A DNA stretch of 64,000 nucleotides from Sphingomonas sp. J315 (GTDB lineage Bacteria > Pseudomonadota > Alphaproteobacteria > Sphingomonadales > Sphingomonadaceae). Positions 49,885-60,678 of the stretch are shown one piece after another. Location: NCBI RefSeq assembly GCF_024666595.1, contig NZ_CP088296.1:2594501-2658500 (forward strand). Direction: 5' to 3'. Position 1 is the first letter of the stretch; every line of letters starts with the position of its first letter. Both the position numbers and the translations under genes were made by a program. The notes below the pieces were generated by a model, which was given only the letters and a program-made list of their open reading frames with translations, did not search any database and was not told the origin of the DNA.

Positions 49885-52854
49885 TTAGGCGCCGGCCTTG
49901 CCGGCAGTCTTGGGGTCTTCGCTGTGGCGTGCGCGGCGGATCTCCTCGCGCACATTATGGCCGAGCGCGTCGGCGACGAGCGCGCCCTGTTCGGCCTGGT
50001 GGCGCTTCATCAGGCCGGTGGCGGGCGATGCCGCCGGAGCGCGGCCGGCATAGCGCGGACGCTGCGGCTTGATGCCCGCTTCGACCATGCACGCCTCGAT
50101 ATAGGGTTCGACGAAGAACCAGTAGCCGTTGTTGCGCGGCTCTTCCTGCGCCCAGACCACTTCCTCGACATTGGTCATGCGCGACAGGCGCTTGACCAGA
50201 GGCTCGCCGGGGAAGGGGTAGAGCTGTTCGATTCGAATGATCGCGGTGTTCTTGTCGCCCGCCGCGTCGCGCGCCTCGATCAGATCATAGGCGACCTTGC
50301 CGGTGCACAGCACGAGGCGCTTCACATCCTTGTCCGCCGGAGCCGAGGGGTCCGACAGGATCCGCATGAAATGCGTGTCGCCCTGGAACTGGTCGGCGGT
50401 CGATACCGCGAGCTTGTGGCGGAGCAGCGACTTGGGCGTCATCACCACCAGCGGCTTGCGGAAATTGCGGTGCATCTGGCGGCGCAGCAGGTGGAAATAG
50501 TTAGCCGGAGTGGTGACGTTGGCGACCTGCATGTTGTCCTGCGCGCACGATTGCAGGAAACGCTCGGGACGCGCGGAACTGTGTTCCGGACCCTGGCCTT
50601 CATAGCCATGCGGTAACAGCATCACGAGGCCGTTGGCGCGCAGCCATTTGGACTCACCCGACGAGATGAACTGGTCGATCATGATCTGCGCGCCGTTGAC
50701 GAAGTCGCCGAACTGCGCCTCCCACAGCACCAGGCTCTTGGGGTCGGCGAGCGCGTAGCCATATTCGAAGCCGAGCACGCCATATTCGCTCAAGGGGCTG
50801 TCGAGCACCTCGAACCGACCGTGCGGGATTTCGTTGAGCGGCACGTATTTGCGCTCGTCCTTCTGGTCGACCCAGACGGCGTGACGCTGGCTGAACGTGC
50901 CGCGACCCGAATCCTGGCCCGACAGGCGCACGCCATAGCCTTCCGACAGCAGCGATCCGAAGGCCAAAGCCTCGCCGGTCGCCCAGTCGAAATTCTCGCC
51001 GGTCTTGAACATGTTCGCCTTGGCATCCAGCACGCGCAGCAGCGTCTTGTGCGGAGTCAGCCCTTCAGGAACGGTGGTCAGCGTGCGGCCGAGGCTGTCG
51101 AACAGCTTCTTGTCGATGCCGGTCTCGACATTGCGGCGGGCGTTTTCTGCGTCCACCGGGGCGGACAGCCCCGACCAGCGACCGCCGAACCAGTCGGCCT
51201 TGTTCGCCTTGTAGGTCGCCCCCGCGCTGAACTCTTCCTCAAGGTGCGCGGTGAAGTCGGCGATGTGCTGGGTCGCGAAGCCGCCATCGATCACGCCCTC
51301 CGCCTCAAGCCGCTTGGCATAGAGGTCGGCGACGCCAGGATGGCTCTTGATCTTGGCGTACATCAGCGGCTGCGTGAAGCTCGGCTCGTCGCCCTCGTTA
51401 TGGCCGAAGCGGCGATAGCACCACATGTCGATGACGACGTCGCGCTTGAACTTCTGGCGATACTCGATCGCCATCTTGCACGCGAAGGTCACCGCCTCGG
51501 GATCGTCGCCATTGACGTGGAAGATCGGTGCCTGAACGCCCTTCGCCACGTCCGATGGATAGGGCGAGGAGCGCGCGAATTGCGGGCTGGTGGTGAAGCC
51601 GATCTGGTTGTTGATGATGAAGTGGATGCAGCCGCCGGTGTTATAGCCGCGGATGCCCGAGAAGCCGAGGCATTCCCACACGATCCCCTGACCCGCGAAG
51701 GCGGCGTCGCCGTGCAACAGCACGGGGAGGACCTGCTCATGGTTTTCCAGATCGTTGCGGTTGGTCTGCTGCGCGCGGACCTTGCCGAGCACGACCGGGT
51801 CGACCGCCTCGAGATGCGAGGGGTTGGCGACGAGCGACATATGGACGCTGATCCCGTCGAACTCGCGGTCGGTGCTGGTGCCGAGGTGGTACTTCACGTC
51901 GCCCGAGCCGCCGATATCGTCCGGGTTGGCCGAGCCGCCGGCGAATTCGTGGAAGATCACGCGGTACGGCTTGGCCATCACGTTGGCGAGCATGTTGAGG
52001 CGACCGCGATGCGCCATGCCGTACACGATCTCGCGCACGCCCATCGCGCCGCCATATTTGATGATCGATTCCATCGCGGGGATCATCGATTCGCCGCCGT
52101 CGAGGCCGAAGCGCTTGGTCCCGACATATTTCTTGCCGAGGAATTTCTCCCACTGCTCGGCCTCGATCACCTTGGACAGGATCGCCTTCTTGCCGTTGGG
52201 GCTGAATTCGATCGCCTTGTCCTGGCCCTCGATCCGCTCCTGCAGGAAGCGGCGCTCCTCGACATCGGCGATGTGCATATACTCAAGGCCGACATTCCCG
52301 CAGTAATTGCGGCGCAGGATCGCCACGATCTCGCGGATGCTGCCTTTTTCGAGGCCGAGATTGCCGCCGAGAAAGATCGGGCGGTCCATGTCCGCCTCGG
52401 TGAAGCCGTGATATTCGGGCGTCAGGTCGGCGGGCAGCTCCTGCTTCGACAGGCCGAGCGGGTCGAGATTGGCGGCAAGGTGCCCGCGCACGCGATAGGT
52501 ACGGATCAGCAGCATCGCGCGGATAGAATCGTTTGCGGCGCGGGCGATGTCCGCAGCCGACGCGGCCGGGGCGGGGGCCGCCGCCGGGGCAGGTGCGCCG
52601 CCGCGTGCGGGCTTGGGCGCCGGCTCCATCTGGGTCGGGTCGAGCGCGGCGGTCAGCGCATCGGTGTCCTTGAGCGGCCAGCGCGGATTGGCCCAGCTGG
52701 GACCCGTCGCGGTGCTTTCCAGCCCCGCGAACCACTCGCGCCAGCCGGCCTCGACCGAGGCGGGGTCCGCCTTGAACTTCGCATACATCGTCTCGACGAA
52801 CGCGGGGCTCACGCCACCGGCGATATCCGCGAAATCCAGCCCATCAACGCCCAT
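49885..52854 (-). CDS. sucA: 2-oxoglutarate dehydrogenase E1
   Basis: 989-residue thiamine diphosphate enzyme decarboxylating 2-oxoglutarate. N-terminal [24 protein letters not shown], then VEYMHI-type text [50 protein letters not shown] and [12 protein letters not shown] (thiamine diphosphate and cofactor region) and [21 protein letters not shown]. The Ala/Pro segment at residues 85-105 is a flexible linker. A REP pair lies between its start and sucD. Confidence 0.97.
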   Translation of the reverse strand: MGVDGLDFADIAGGVSPAFVETMYAKFKADPASVEAGWREWFAGLESTATGPSWANPRWPLKDTDALTAALDPTQMEPAPKPARGGAPAPAAAPAPAASAADIARAANDSIRAMLLIRTYRVRGHLAANLDPLGLSKQELPADLTPEYHGFTEADMDRPIFLGGNLGLEKGSIREIVAILRRNYCGNVGLEYMHIADVEERRFLQERIEGQDKAIEFSPNGKKAILSKVIEAEQWEKFLGKKYVGTKRFGLDGGESMIPAMESIIKYGGAMGVREIVYGMAHRGRLNMLANVMAKPYRVIFHEFAGGSANPDDIGGSGDVKYHLGTSTDREFDGISVHMSLVANPSHLEAVDPVVLGKVRAQQTNRNDLENHEQVLPVLLHGDAAFAGQGIVWECLGFSGIRGYNTGGCIHFIINNQIGFTTSPQFARSSPYPSDVAKGVQAPIFHVNGDDPEAVTFACKMAIEYRQKFKRDVVIDMWCYRRFGHNEGDEPSFTQPLMYAKIKSHPGVADLYAKRLEAEGVIDGGFATQHIADFTAHLEEEFSAGATYKANKADWFGGRWSGLSAPVDAENARRNVETGIDKKLFDSLGRTLTTVPEGLTPHKTLLRVLDAKANMFKTGENFDWATGEALAFGSLLSEGYGVRLSGQDSGRGTFSQRHAVWVDQKDERKYVPLNEIPHGRFEVLDSPLSEYGVLGFEYGYALADPKSLVLWEAQFGDFVNGAQIMIDQFISSGESKWLRANGLVMLLPHGYEGQGPEHSSARPERFLQSCAQDNMQVANVTTPANYFHLLRRQMHRNFRKPLVVMTPKSLLRHKLAVSTADQFQGDTHFMRILSDPSAPADKDVKRLVLCTGKVAYDLIEARDAAGDKNTAIIRIEQLYPFPGEPLVKRLSRMTNVEEVVWAQEEPRNNGYWFFVEPYIEACMVEAGIKPQRPRYAGRAPAASPATGLMKRHQAEQGALVADALGHNVREEIRRARHSEDPKTAGKAGA

Positions 52855-52867
52855 TTTAACGTTCCTT

Positions 52868-52930
52868 CGTCACCCCAGCGAAAGCTGGGGTCTCTTGCAG
52901 CACGAGGCCCCAGCATTCGCTGGGGCGACG
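52868..52930. repeat. Paired REP-like palindrome between sucD and sucA
   Basis: CGTCACCCCAGCGAAAGCTGGGG (52868-52890) and an inverted copy (52906-52930) with one-base differences, so the whole can form a large hairpin. Each half is itself palindromic (CCCCAGC/GCTGGGG). Confidence 0.8.
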
Positions 52931-52939
52931 GCATGTGCT

Positions 52940-53824
52940 TCAGCCCTTCAGCGCCTCAAGCAGCGTCTCGCCGAGCAGGCTGGGCGACTGGCTGACGCGG
53001 ATGCCCGCTTCTTCCATCGCCGCGATCTTGCTCTCAGCATCGCCCTTGCCGCCCGACACGATCGCGCCGGCATGGCCCATGCGACGGCCCGGAGGGGCGG
53101 TGCGGCCCGCGATGAAGCCGGCCATCGGCTTCTTGCGGCCGCGCTTGGCCTCGTCGATCAGGAACTGCGCGGCCTGCTCCTCGGCGTCGCCGCCGATTTC
53201 GCCGATCATGATGATCGACTTGGTCGCTTCGTCGGCCAGGAACAGTTCGAGCACGTCGATGAAGTTGGTGCCGTTGACCGGATCGCCGCCGATGCCGACC
53301 GCGGTGGTCTGGCCCAGGCCCGCATTGGTGGTCTGGAACACGGCTTCATAGGTCAGCGTGCCCGAACGCGACACGACGCCGACCGAACCTTCGGAGAAGA
53401 TGTTGCCCGGCATGATGCCGATCTTGCACTGGTTCGGGGTCAACAGGCCGGGGCAGTTCGGTCCGATCAGGCGCGACTTGCTGCCGCTCAGCGCGCGCTT
53501 CACCTTGACCATGTCGAGCACCGGAATGCCCTCGGTGATGCAGACGATCAGCGGAATTTCGGCGTCGATCGCCTCGAGGATCGAGTCCGCGGCGAAGGGC
53601 GGCGGAACGTAGATGACCGATGCGTCGGCACCGGTCTTGCTCTTGGCTTCGGCGACGGTGTCGAACACCGGCAGGCCGATATGCTCGGTGCCGCCCTTGC
53701 CCGGGGTGACGCCGCCGACCATCTGCGTGCCATAGGCCAGCGCCTGCTGGGTGTGGAAGGTGCCGGTCTCGCCGGTCATACCCTGTGTGATGACCTTGGT
53801 ATTCCGGTCGATGAGAATGGACAT
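52940..53824 (-). CDS. sucD: Succinate-CoA ligase, alpha subunit
   Basis: 294-residue subunit carrying the phosphohistidine (His in [12 protein letters not shown] near the C-terminus) and the CoA-binding Rossmann domain ([40 protein letters not shown]). Works with SucC, which is not in this window. It follows directly after the unknown exported protein. Confidence 0.96.
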   Translation of the reverse strand: MSILIDRNTKVITQGMTGETGTFHTQQALAYGTQMVGGVTPGKGGTEHIGLPVFDTVAEAKSKTGADASVIYVPPPFAADSILEAIDAEIPLIVCITEGIPVLDMVKVKRALSGSKSRLIGPNCPGLLTPNQCKIGIMPGNIFSEGSVGVVSRSGTLTYEAVFQTTNAGLGQTTAVGIGGDPVNGTNFIDVLELFLADEATKSIIMIGEIGGDAEEQAAQFLIDEAKRGRKKPMAGFIAGRTAPPGRRMGHAGAIVSGGKGDAESKIAAMEEAGIRVSQSPSLLGETLLEALKG

Positions 53825-54417
53825 TCAGAACCCTCCGATAGATTGCGAAACCAGGACCAGGCCCTGGATGCCGTAAGATGTGCCCAGCGGGTGATCGCGC
53901 GGGACATAGGTAATTTCGAGGCTGACGCCAGTCTGCCATGGCTCCCAGAGGCGCTTGGTGGCGGTGCCATTGGCCTGAACCCCGGTGGGTGCCTTGCCGA
54001 CCCAGCCGTCGATCACTTCGCGCGGCGGGGCGGCGGGCAGGTCGAGGTCATAGGCGCGGCAGCCATCGCCCCAATAGCCTTCCTTCGACACGAAACGGCT
54101 GGTGACGAGCCAGACGGTGCGCCCGTCGAAGCTGTGGCGGAAGAGTTGCCCGGCGACCTTGGCCTCCGGTTCCTCCTGCTGCATCGCGGTGCGGCCCTTG
54201 GCGATGATTCCGGCGATGCGCGGATCGGCATCGGCCTCCGTGACCTCGGTCCAGCCCGCAGCCTTCGCCGCGGGGCCAACCTTGTCGAACGCGGACTCTC
54301 CGTCCGCGCTCTTGAGGTTGAAACACGCCGCCTTGAACGCAGCAAACAGCGGCGATGGCGCAGGGGCGGGTGCCGCCTGCGCCATGCCGAATGCTGCGAT
54401 GAGGGCGGCTGCCGACA

Positions 54418-54418
<1 letters not shown>
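53825..54418 (-). CDS. Exported hypothetical protein in the TCA operon
   Basis: 197 residues; a signal peptide MSAAALIAAFGMAQA followed by a domain with YWGDGCRAYDLD and VSLEITYVPRDHPLGTSYG. I recognise no family. Its ATG shares one base with the mdh stop (TGATG) and its stop abuts sucD, so it is embedded in the operon. Codon use is like the neighbours. A metabolic or envelope role cannot be decided. Confidence 0.75.
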
Positions 54419-55491
<1,073 letters not shown>

Positions 55492-57147
55492 TCAAGAAAT
55501 CTTTGCATTTGCGAATGAATTGCAATAAAGCTGTTCCGGCTGTTCTACCAGCCGCGCGGCCACCGCCTCCGCCACCTTGATCCCGTCGATCGCGGCGGAG
55601 AGGATGCCGCCGGCATAGCCCGCGCCTTCGCCCGCCGGAAACAGGCCGGGGGTGTTGAGGCTTTGCAGGTCGGTGCCCCGGGTGATGCGGACCGGGCTGG
55701 AGGTGCGCGTTTCGACCCCGGTCATGATCGCGTCGGGATGGGCGTAGTTGGCGATGCGGCGGCCGAACACGGGCAGCGCCTCGCGAAAAGCCTCGATCAC
55801 GAACGTCGGCAGGCAGGCGGACAGGTCGGTGGGGGTGACGCCGGGCTTGTAGCTCGGCACCACCTCGCCGATCGCGGTCGAGGCGCGGCCCGCGAGGAGG
55901 TCGCCGACGCGCTGGACCGGGGCGTTGTAGTTGGAACCGCCGGCGATGTACGCCAGATCCTCGAACTGGCGTTGGAGCGCGATGCCCGCGAGCGGACCGT
56001 CGGGATAGTCGCGCGCCGGATCGATCGCGACGACCAGGCCGGAATTGGCGTTGAACTCGGCGCGCGAATATTGGCTCATGCCGTTGGTGACGACCCGGCC
56101 CTCTTCGCTGGTCGCGGCGACGACGCGGCCGCCGGGGCACATGCAGAAGCTGTAGACGCTGCGCCCGTTCGAGGCGTGATGCACCACCGAATAGGCGGCG
56201 GGGCCGAGATCGGGGTGTTTGGCGCAATTGCCGAAGCGGGCGGTGTCGATCCATGCCTGGGGATGTTCTATGCGCACGCCGATCGCGAACGGCTTGGCCT
56301 CGACATGCACGCCGCGCCGGTGGAGCATCTCGAAGGTCGGCCGCGCGCTATGGCCGACCGCGAGCACGACCATGTCGGTTTCGATGAAGCCGCCGTCGTG
56401 GAGGTGCAGCCCGCGCAGATTGCGGCTCGCATCGAGTTCGATATCGTCGACGCGGGTGTTCCAGCGATATTCGCCGCCCAGTTCCTCGATCGTCGCGCGC
56501 AGGCTTTCGACCATGGTGACGAGGCGGAAGGTGCCGATATGCGGATGCGCTTCCCACAATATGTCGTCGGGCGCTCCGGCCTTGACGAATTCCTCCAGCA
56601 CCTTGCGGCCGAGAAAGCGGGGGTCCTTGACCCGGCAATAGAGCTTGCCGTCGGAGAAGGTGCCCGCGCCGCCTTCGCCGAACTGGACATTGCTGTCTGG
56701 GTTGAGTTCGCTGCGCCGCCACAGGCCCCAGGTGTCCTTGGTCCGTTGCCGCACCACCTTGCCGCGATCGAGGATGATCGGGCGGAACCCCATCTGCGCG
56801 AGGATCAGGCCGGCGAAGATGCCGCACGGACCCGCGCCGATGACGACAGGGCGTTTGCCCGACCAGCCGGCGGGCGCGGTGACCGGCGGGCGGTAGACCA
56901 TGTCGGGGGTGGGGCGAACGTCCTTGTCATTCGGGAAGCGCGCGAGGACCGCAGCTTCGTCGGTCAGGTCCAGATCGAAGGTGTATACCAGCTGGATAGC
57001 ATTGCGGCGGCGCGCGTCATTGCCGCGTTTGAACAGTGTCCAGCCGCGCAGTTCCGCGCGCGCGATGCCGAGGCGGTCGCAGATCGCGGCGGGAACCGCC
57101 TCGGGCGCATGGTTCAGCGGAAGGTTCAGGCCGGACAGACGGAGCAT
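55492..57147 (-). CDS. COG2509-type FAD-dependent oxidoreductase
   Basis: 551-residue flavoprotein. A small N-terminal domain (DRLGIARAELRGWTLFKRGNDARRR) precedes the FAD motif VVIGAGPCGIFAGLILAQMG and FGEGGAGTFSDGKLYCRVKDPR; the C-terminal SLNTPGLFPAGEGAGYAGGI closes the FAD site. The family (uncharacterised FAD-dependent dehydrogenases) has no known substrate. It ends 18 bases from the mdh-side flank and runs the same way. Confidence 0.86.
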   Translation of the reverse strand: MLRLSGLNLPLNHAPEAVPAAICDRLGIARAELRGWTLFKRGNDARRRNAIQLVYTFDLDLTDEAAVLARFPNDKDVRPTPDMVYRPPVTAPAGWSGKRPVVIGAGPCGIFAGLILAQMGFRPIILDRGKVVRQRTKDTWGLWRRSELNPDSNVQFGEGGAGTFSDGKLYCRVKDPRFLGRKVLEEFVKAGAPDDILWEAHPHIGTFRLVTMVESLRATIEELGGEYRWNTRVDDIELDASRNLRGLHLHDGGFIETDMVVLAVGHSARPTFEMLHRRGVHVEAKPFAIGVRIEHPQAWIDTARFGNCAKHPDLGPAAYSVVHHASNGRSVYSFCMCPGGRVVAATSEEGRVVTNGMSQYSRAEFNANSGLVVAIDPARDYPDGPLAGIALQRQFEDLAYIAGGSNYNAPVQRVGDLLAGRASTAIGEVVPSYKPGVTPTDLSACLPTFVIEAFREALPVFGRRIANYAHPDAIMTGVETRTSSPVRITRGTDLQSLNTPGLFPAGEGAGYAGGILSAAIDGIKVAEAVAARLVEQPEQLYCNSFANAKIS

Positions 57148-57200
57148 GGGGTGGCTTTAGGAGGGAATCATCGGGTTTCCAAACATGCGATTGTACGTGG

Positions 57201-57295
57201 TCACCCTCACCCTTCCGGCGCTTCGCGCCTCCCTCCCTCTCCCGATGGGAGAGGGAAGGGCCCGCGCGCGCAGCGCGTGGGAAGCGTGAGGGTGA
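57201..57295. repeat. Dispersed repeat, copy 2, with long outer inverted arms
   Basis: Outer arms TCACCCTCAC (57201-57210) and GTGAGGGTGA (57286-57295) are perfect inverses; an inner CCCTCTCCC-GAT-GGGAGAGGG stem lies at 57235-57255. The left half matches 43375-43427. It occupies the gap before the transporter gene. Confidence 0.75.
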
Positions 57296-57360
57296 ACAGG
57301 CTTGCCGCCCCCTTCATTCCCGTTAAACCCTTGCGTCAAAGGGATTGGGGGATTCTGGAC

Positions 57361-58959
57361 ATGGCGACCACCGCGGACGAGGCGTTGGCACAGCGCGAAC
57401 CGAGCAAGGCGGAGATGCGGCAGGTGGTGACCGCGTCGTCGCTGGGCACCGTGTTCGAATGGTATGACTTCTTCATCTACGGCACGCTCGCCGCGTCGGG
57501 GATCATCGGGCGCACCTTCTTCGCGACCGGCAACCCGGTGCTTGAGGCGCTTTATGCCTGGGCGGGGTTCGCCGTAGGCTTCGGCTTCCGCCCGCTCGGT
57601 GCGGTATTGTTCGGATATCTGGGTGACAAGCTCGGACGCAAATACACTTTCCTCGTGACCATCACGCTGATGGGTGTGGCGACCGCAGGCGTGGGGCTGG
57701 TGCCATCCTATGCCAGCATCGGGGTCGCCGCGCCGATGATCGTCATTGGCCTTCGCATCCTTCAGGGCCTCGCGCTGGGCGGCGAGTATGGCGGGGCGGC
57801 GATCTATGTCGCGGAGCATTCGCCGCCGGGGCAGGCCGGCTATCACACCAGCTTCATCCAGGCGAGCGTGTCGGCGGGATTCATCCTGAGCCTGGCGGTC
57901 GTGCTGGCGACGCGGTTCGCGATGCCGGCCGGAACCTTCGATGACTGGGGCTGGCGCCTGCCCTTCATCTTTTCGATCGCGCTGCTCGCGATCTCGCTGT
58001 GGATGCGGGTCAAGCTGAACGAAAGCCCGGTGTTCAAGGCGATGAAGGCGTCGGGCGAGATTGCGCGCAATCCGCTGAAAGAGAGCTTCACCTATCCCGG
58101 CAACTGGCGGCGGCTGATGGTCGCGCTGTTCGGGATCGCGGCAGGTTTGACCGTGATCTGGTACACCGCGACCTTCTCGGTCCTGTCCTTCCTGCAAGGG
58201 CCGATGCGGGTCGAGCCGGTGGTTGCGCAACTGCTCGCCGCCGGGGGCGCGGCGGCGGGGCTGTTCTGGTTCATCCTGTTCGGCAAGCTCTCCGACAAGA
58301 TCGGGCGGAAAAAGCCGATCATCATCGGCTATGGCTTTACGCTGTTGCTGCTGTTCCCGCTGTTCTGGGCGATGGGCCATGCCGCCAATCCGGGGCTGGC
58401 CGAGGCGGCGAAGCGATCGCCGGTGGTCGTGTCCGGGCCCGACTGCTCCTATGATCCCTTTGCCGGCCAGCAATCGACGACCTGCGGGCAGCTGATGGAT
58501 TACCTGACCAAGAAGGGGATTCCCTATACGCAGGCAGTGACCCCGTCGGCATCGGTGGCGATCGGCAGCGTCCCGGTCGTGTCGAACACCGCGACCGATA
58601 TCGACGCCGCGCTGGCTGATGCAGGCTACTCGCTCGACAGGGTGACCCCGGGGACGGTCGATCTGATCCTGATCCTGATCGCCATCGTCGCGCTGGCGGC
58701 GCTGTCCGGGGCGACTTACGGCCCGGTCGCGGCGCTGCTGACCGAGCTGTTCCCGCCGCGCATCCGCTACAGTTCGATGTCGATCCCCTATCATATCGGC
58801 ACCGGCTACTTCGGCGGATTTCTGCCGCTGATCAGCCAGTATATGGTCGCCAAGAGCGGCGATCCATACACGGGCCTGTGGTACACCTGGATCGTGGTCG
58901 CGATGGCACTGGTGGTGACCGTCTTCTTCCTCAAGGAACGCGATCTGGTTCAGCAGTGA
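57361..58959 (+). CDS. MFS transporter, MHS family (proline/betaine or dicarboxylate type)
   Basis: 532-residue proton symporter with 12 membrane helices. TASSLGTVFEWYDFFIYG is the metabolite:H+ symporter start; RPLGAVLFGYLGDKLGRKYTFL and GGEYGGAAIYVAEH are conserved loops. The loop around 58,430-58,620 (residues 360-420) is an unusually long periplasmic segment with Cys in SGPDCSYDPF and STTCGQL, perhaps disulfide-linked. Substrate unknown. ATG 57361 is preceded by GGGGGA. Confidence 0.87.
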   Translation: MATTADEALAQREPSKAEMRQVVTASSLGTVFEWYDFFIYGTLAASGIIGRTFFATGNPVLEALYAWAGFAVGFGFRPLGAVLFGYLGDKLGRKYTFLVTITLMGVATAGVGLVPSYASIGVAAPMIVIGLRILQGLALGGEYGGAAIYVAEHSPPGQAGYHTSFIQASVSAGFILSLAVVLATRFAMPAGTFDDWGWRLPFIFSIALLAISLWMRVKLNESPVFKAMKASGEIARNPLKESFTYPGNWRRLMVALFGIAAGLTVIWYTATFSVLSFLQGPMRVEPVVAQLLAAGGAAAGLFWFILFGKLSDKIGRKKPIIIGYGFTLLLLFPLFWAMGHAANPGLAEAAKRSPVVVSGPDCSYDPFAGQQSTTCGQLMDYLTKKGIPYTQAVTPSASVAIGSVPVVSNTATDIDAALADAGYSLDRVTPGTVDLILILIAIVALAALSGATYGPVAALLTELFPPRIRYSSMSIPYHIGTGYFGGFLPLISQYMVAKSGDPYTGLWYTWIVVAMALVVTVFFLKERDLVQQ

Positions 58960-58994
58960 TTGCGGTGAGCACGCGCTGTGCCTAACCGGGCGAC

Positions 58995-60029
58995 ATGATC
59001 GCTTCCCCGCTTCGCCTGCGCCTCGACCGCGCCGCGCTCGTCGCCAACTGGCAAACGCTTGCCGCGATGAGCGGGGGCGCTGCTTGCGGCGCGGCGGTGA
59101 AGGCGAACGGCTATGGGCTGGGTGCGCGGGAGGTGGTGCGGCATCTGGGAGAGGCGGGATGCCGCGATTTCTTTGTCGCGACATGGAGCGAGGCGCTGGC
59201 GCTGGCGGAGGCGGGCGTGGCGGTGTCGGTGCTGCACGGTGTGCGCGACGCCGACATGGCGGTCGCGCGGGCGGCGAGCCATGCGCGGCCTGTGCTCAAC
59301 AGCGTGCAGCAGGTACGCCGCTGGCGTGAGGCGGGCGGGGGCGCATGCGACGTGATGGTCGATACCGGCATGAACCGGCTCGGCATCCGGCCCGAGGATG
59401 TTGCGGCGGGGCTGCTCGACGGTTTGCAAGTCGAGACGCTGATGAGTCACCTTGCCAGCGCGGACGAGGATGTGCCGCTCAACGTCAGCCAGCGCGACAG
59501 CTTTGCCGCGCTGCGCGGCCAGACGGGGGCGCGGCGGATGAGCCTGGCCAATTCGGCGGGGATCACGCTGGGGCGCGACTATGCATTTGACCTCACCCGA
59601 CCGGGGGTCGCTCTGTACGGTGCGGTGCCGGTTCCCGCGTTGGCCGGGCGGATGCGGCAGGTGGTGACGCCCGAGGCCCAGATTCTGCAGCGACGGCTGG
59701 TGTCGGCGGGGGAGGGCGTGGGCTATAACCTCGGTTGGATCGCAGCTGTGGATACCGAGGTGGCGATCGTCAATCTTGGCTATGCCGACGGCTATCTGCG
59801 CTGCTTCTCCAATAAGGGTGTGGCGATCGCCGGCGGGATCGAAATGCGGGTGATCGGGCGGGTGTCGATGGACCTGACCGCAGTCGATGTGAGCGCCGCG
59901 CCGGATTTGGGCGAGGGTGACTGGCTGGCCTTTGGCTATGATCTGCCCGCGACGTCCGCCCTGTCGGGCCTGTCGCAATATGAGCTGCTGACCGGGTTGG
60001 GCGCGCGGTACGACCGGATCTGGGAATAG
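58995..60029 (+). CDS. alr: Alanine racemase
   Basis: 344-residue PLP enzyme giving D-alanine for peptidoglycan. The PLP Lys is in AVKANGYGLG near residue 35; SHLASADE and TRPGVALYG follow; the acid/base Tyr is in GVGYNLGW. RVSMDLTAVDV is typical of the domain 2 start. It stands 35 bases downstream of the transporter gene. Confidence 0.94.
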   Translation: MIASPLRLRLDRAALVANWQTLAAMSGGAACGAAVKANGYGLGAREVVRHLGEAGCRDFFVATWSEALALAEAGVAVSVLHGVRDADMAVARAASHARPVLNSVQQVRRWREAGGGACDVMVDTGMNRLGIRPEDVAAGLLDGLQVETLMSHLASADEDVPLNVSQRDSFAALRGQTGARRMSLANSAGITLGRDYAFDLTRPGVALYGAVPVPALAGRMRQVVTPEAQILQRRLVSAGEGVGYNLGWIAAVDTEVAIVNLGYADGYLRCFSNKGVAIAGGIEMRVIGRVSMDLTAVDVSAAPDLGEGDWLAFGYDLPATSALSGLSQYELLTGLGARYDRIWE

Positions 60030-60100
60030 GTCCAGCTTCGGTTCAGCGTTGCGAAAGGCGCGATCCGGTACCATGTTGGGTAACAGAGGAGTGGACCGCC

Positions 60101-60508
60101 ATGCGTAGTGCATTTGCCGCCGCCGCCCTTGCCGCCCTGGTCCTGCCGGGTGTCGCAACGGCCGATGAAAAACCGTATCCGAAGGGCGAAGCGCAACTCG
60201 CCAAGATGCTCGAAGGGCGTGTTGCCGGGAAGCCGGTACGCTGCCTGCCGAGCTCGCGGCTCGACCAGAGCACGGTGATCGACAAGACCGCGATCGTCTA
60301 TCGCAGCGGATCGAAGCTCTACGTCAACCGCCCGCGTGGCGGGGCCGACCAGTTGAGCGACGACGAGATCCTGGTGACCAAAATCTATGGTAGCCAGCTG
60401 TGCAACATCGACAAGATCGACCTTGTCGATCGCACGTCGCGCATGTGGAGCGGGTTTGTCGTGCTGGGCGATTTCGTGCCCTACACCAGGGTCAAGGACG
60501 CGCGCTGA
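60101..60508 (+). CDS. Secreted hypothetical protein
   Basis: 135-residue exported protein (signal peptide MRSAFAAAALAALVLPGVATA) of a type common in sphingomonads; two Cys (VRCLPSSRL; SQLCNIDKI) may form a disulfide. A terminator follows at 60533-60563. No function known. Confidence 0.75.
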   Translation: MRSAFAAAALAALVLPGVATADEKPYPKGEAQLAKMLEGRVAGKPVRCLPSSRLDQSTVIDKTAIVYRSGSKLYVNRPRGGADQLSDDEILVTKIYGSQLCNIDKIDLVDRTSRMWSGFVVLGDFVPYTRVKDAR

Positions 60509-60532
60509 ACCTGTTCGGAGTGGTAGGATAGC

Positions 60533-60563
60533 GGGTCGGCGGGTTTCTCGCCGGCCCTTTTTT
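60533..60563 (+). terminator. Intrinsic terminator after the secreted protein gene
   Basis: GGGTCGGCG / CGCCGGCCC stem with one G-U pair, then six T, 25 bases beyond the stop. Confidence 0.85.
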
Positions 60564-60628
60564 GTCGTGTAGCGGGCCGGTGCCGCAACCGTTTCAGCGC
60601 AGCTGAGACAGATTCCGCGCAAAAAGAA

Positions 60629-60654
60629 GGGGCCGCTCCCGAAGGAGCGGCCCC
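60629..60654 (-). terminator. Terminator of the TonB receptor gene (bidirectional)
   Basis: GGGGCCGCTCC / GGAGCGGCCCC perfect 11-base stem with a CGAA loop. T-rich tracts flank both sides, so it can terminate the minus-strand receptor gene (ending 60679) as well as plus-strand read-through. Confidence 0.9.
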
Positions 60655-60678
60655 CAATTTTTTCGGTCCTGTCCCGGA

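Noticed and set aside
50821..52995. A long plus-strand frame across sucA
   Set aside because: Antisense to a well-conserved enzyme; its sequence is the repetitive Arg/Val/Asp-rich pattern typical of GC-biased antisense frames.
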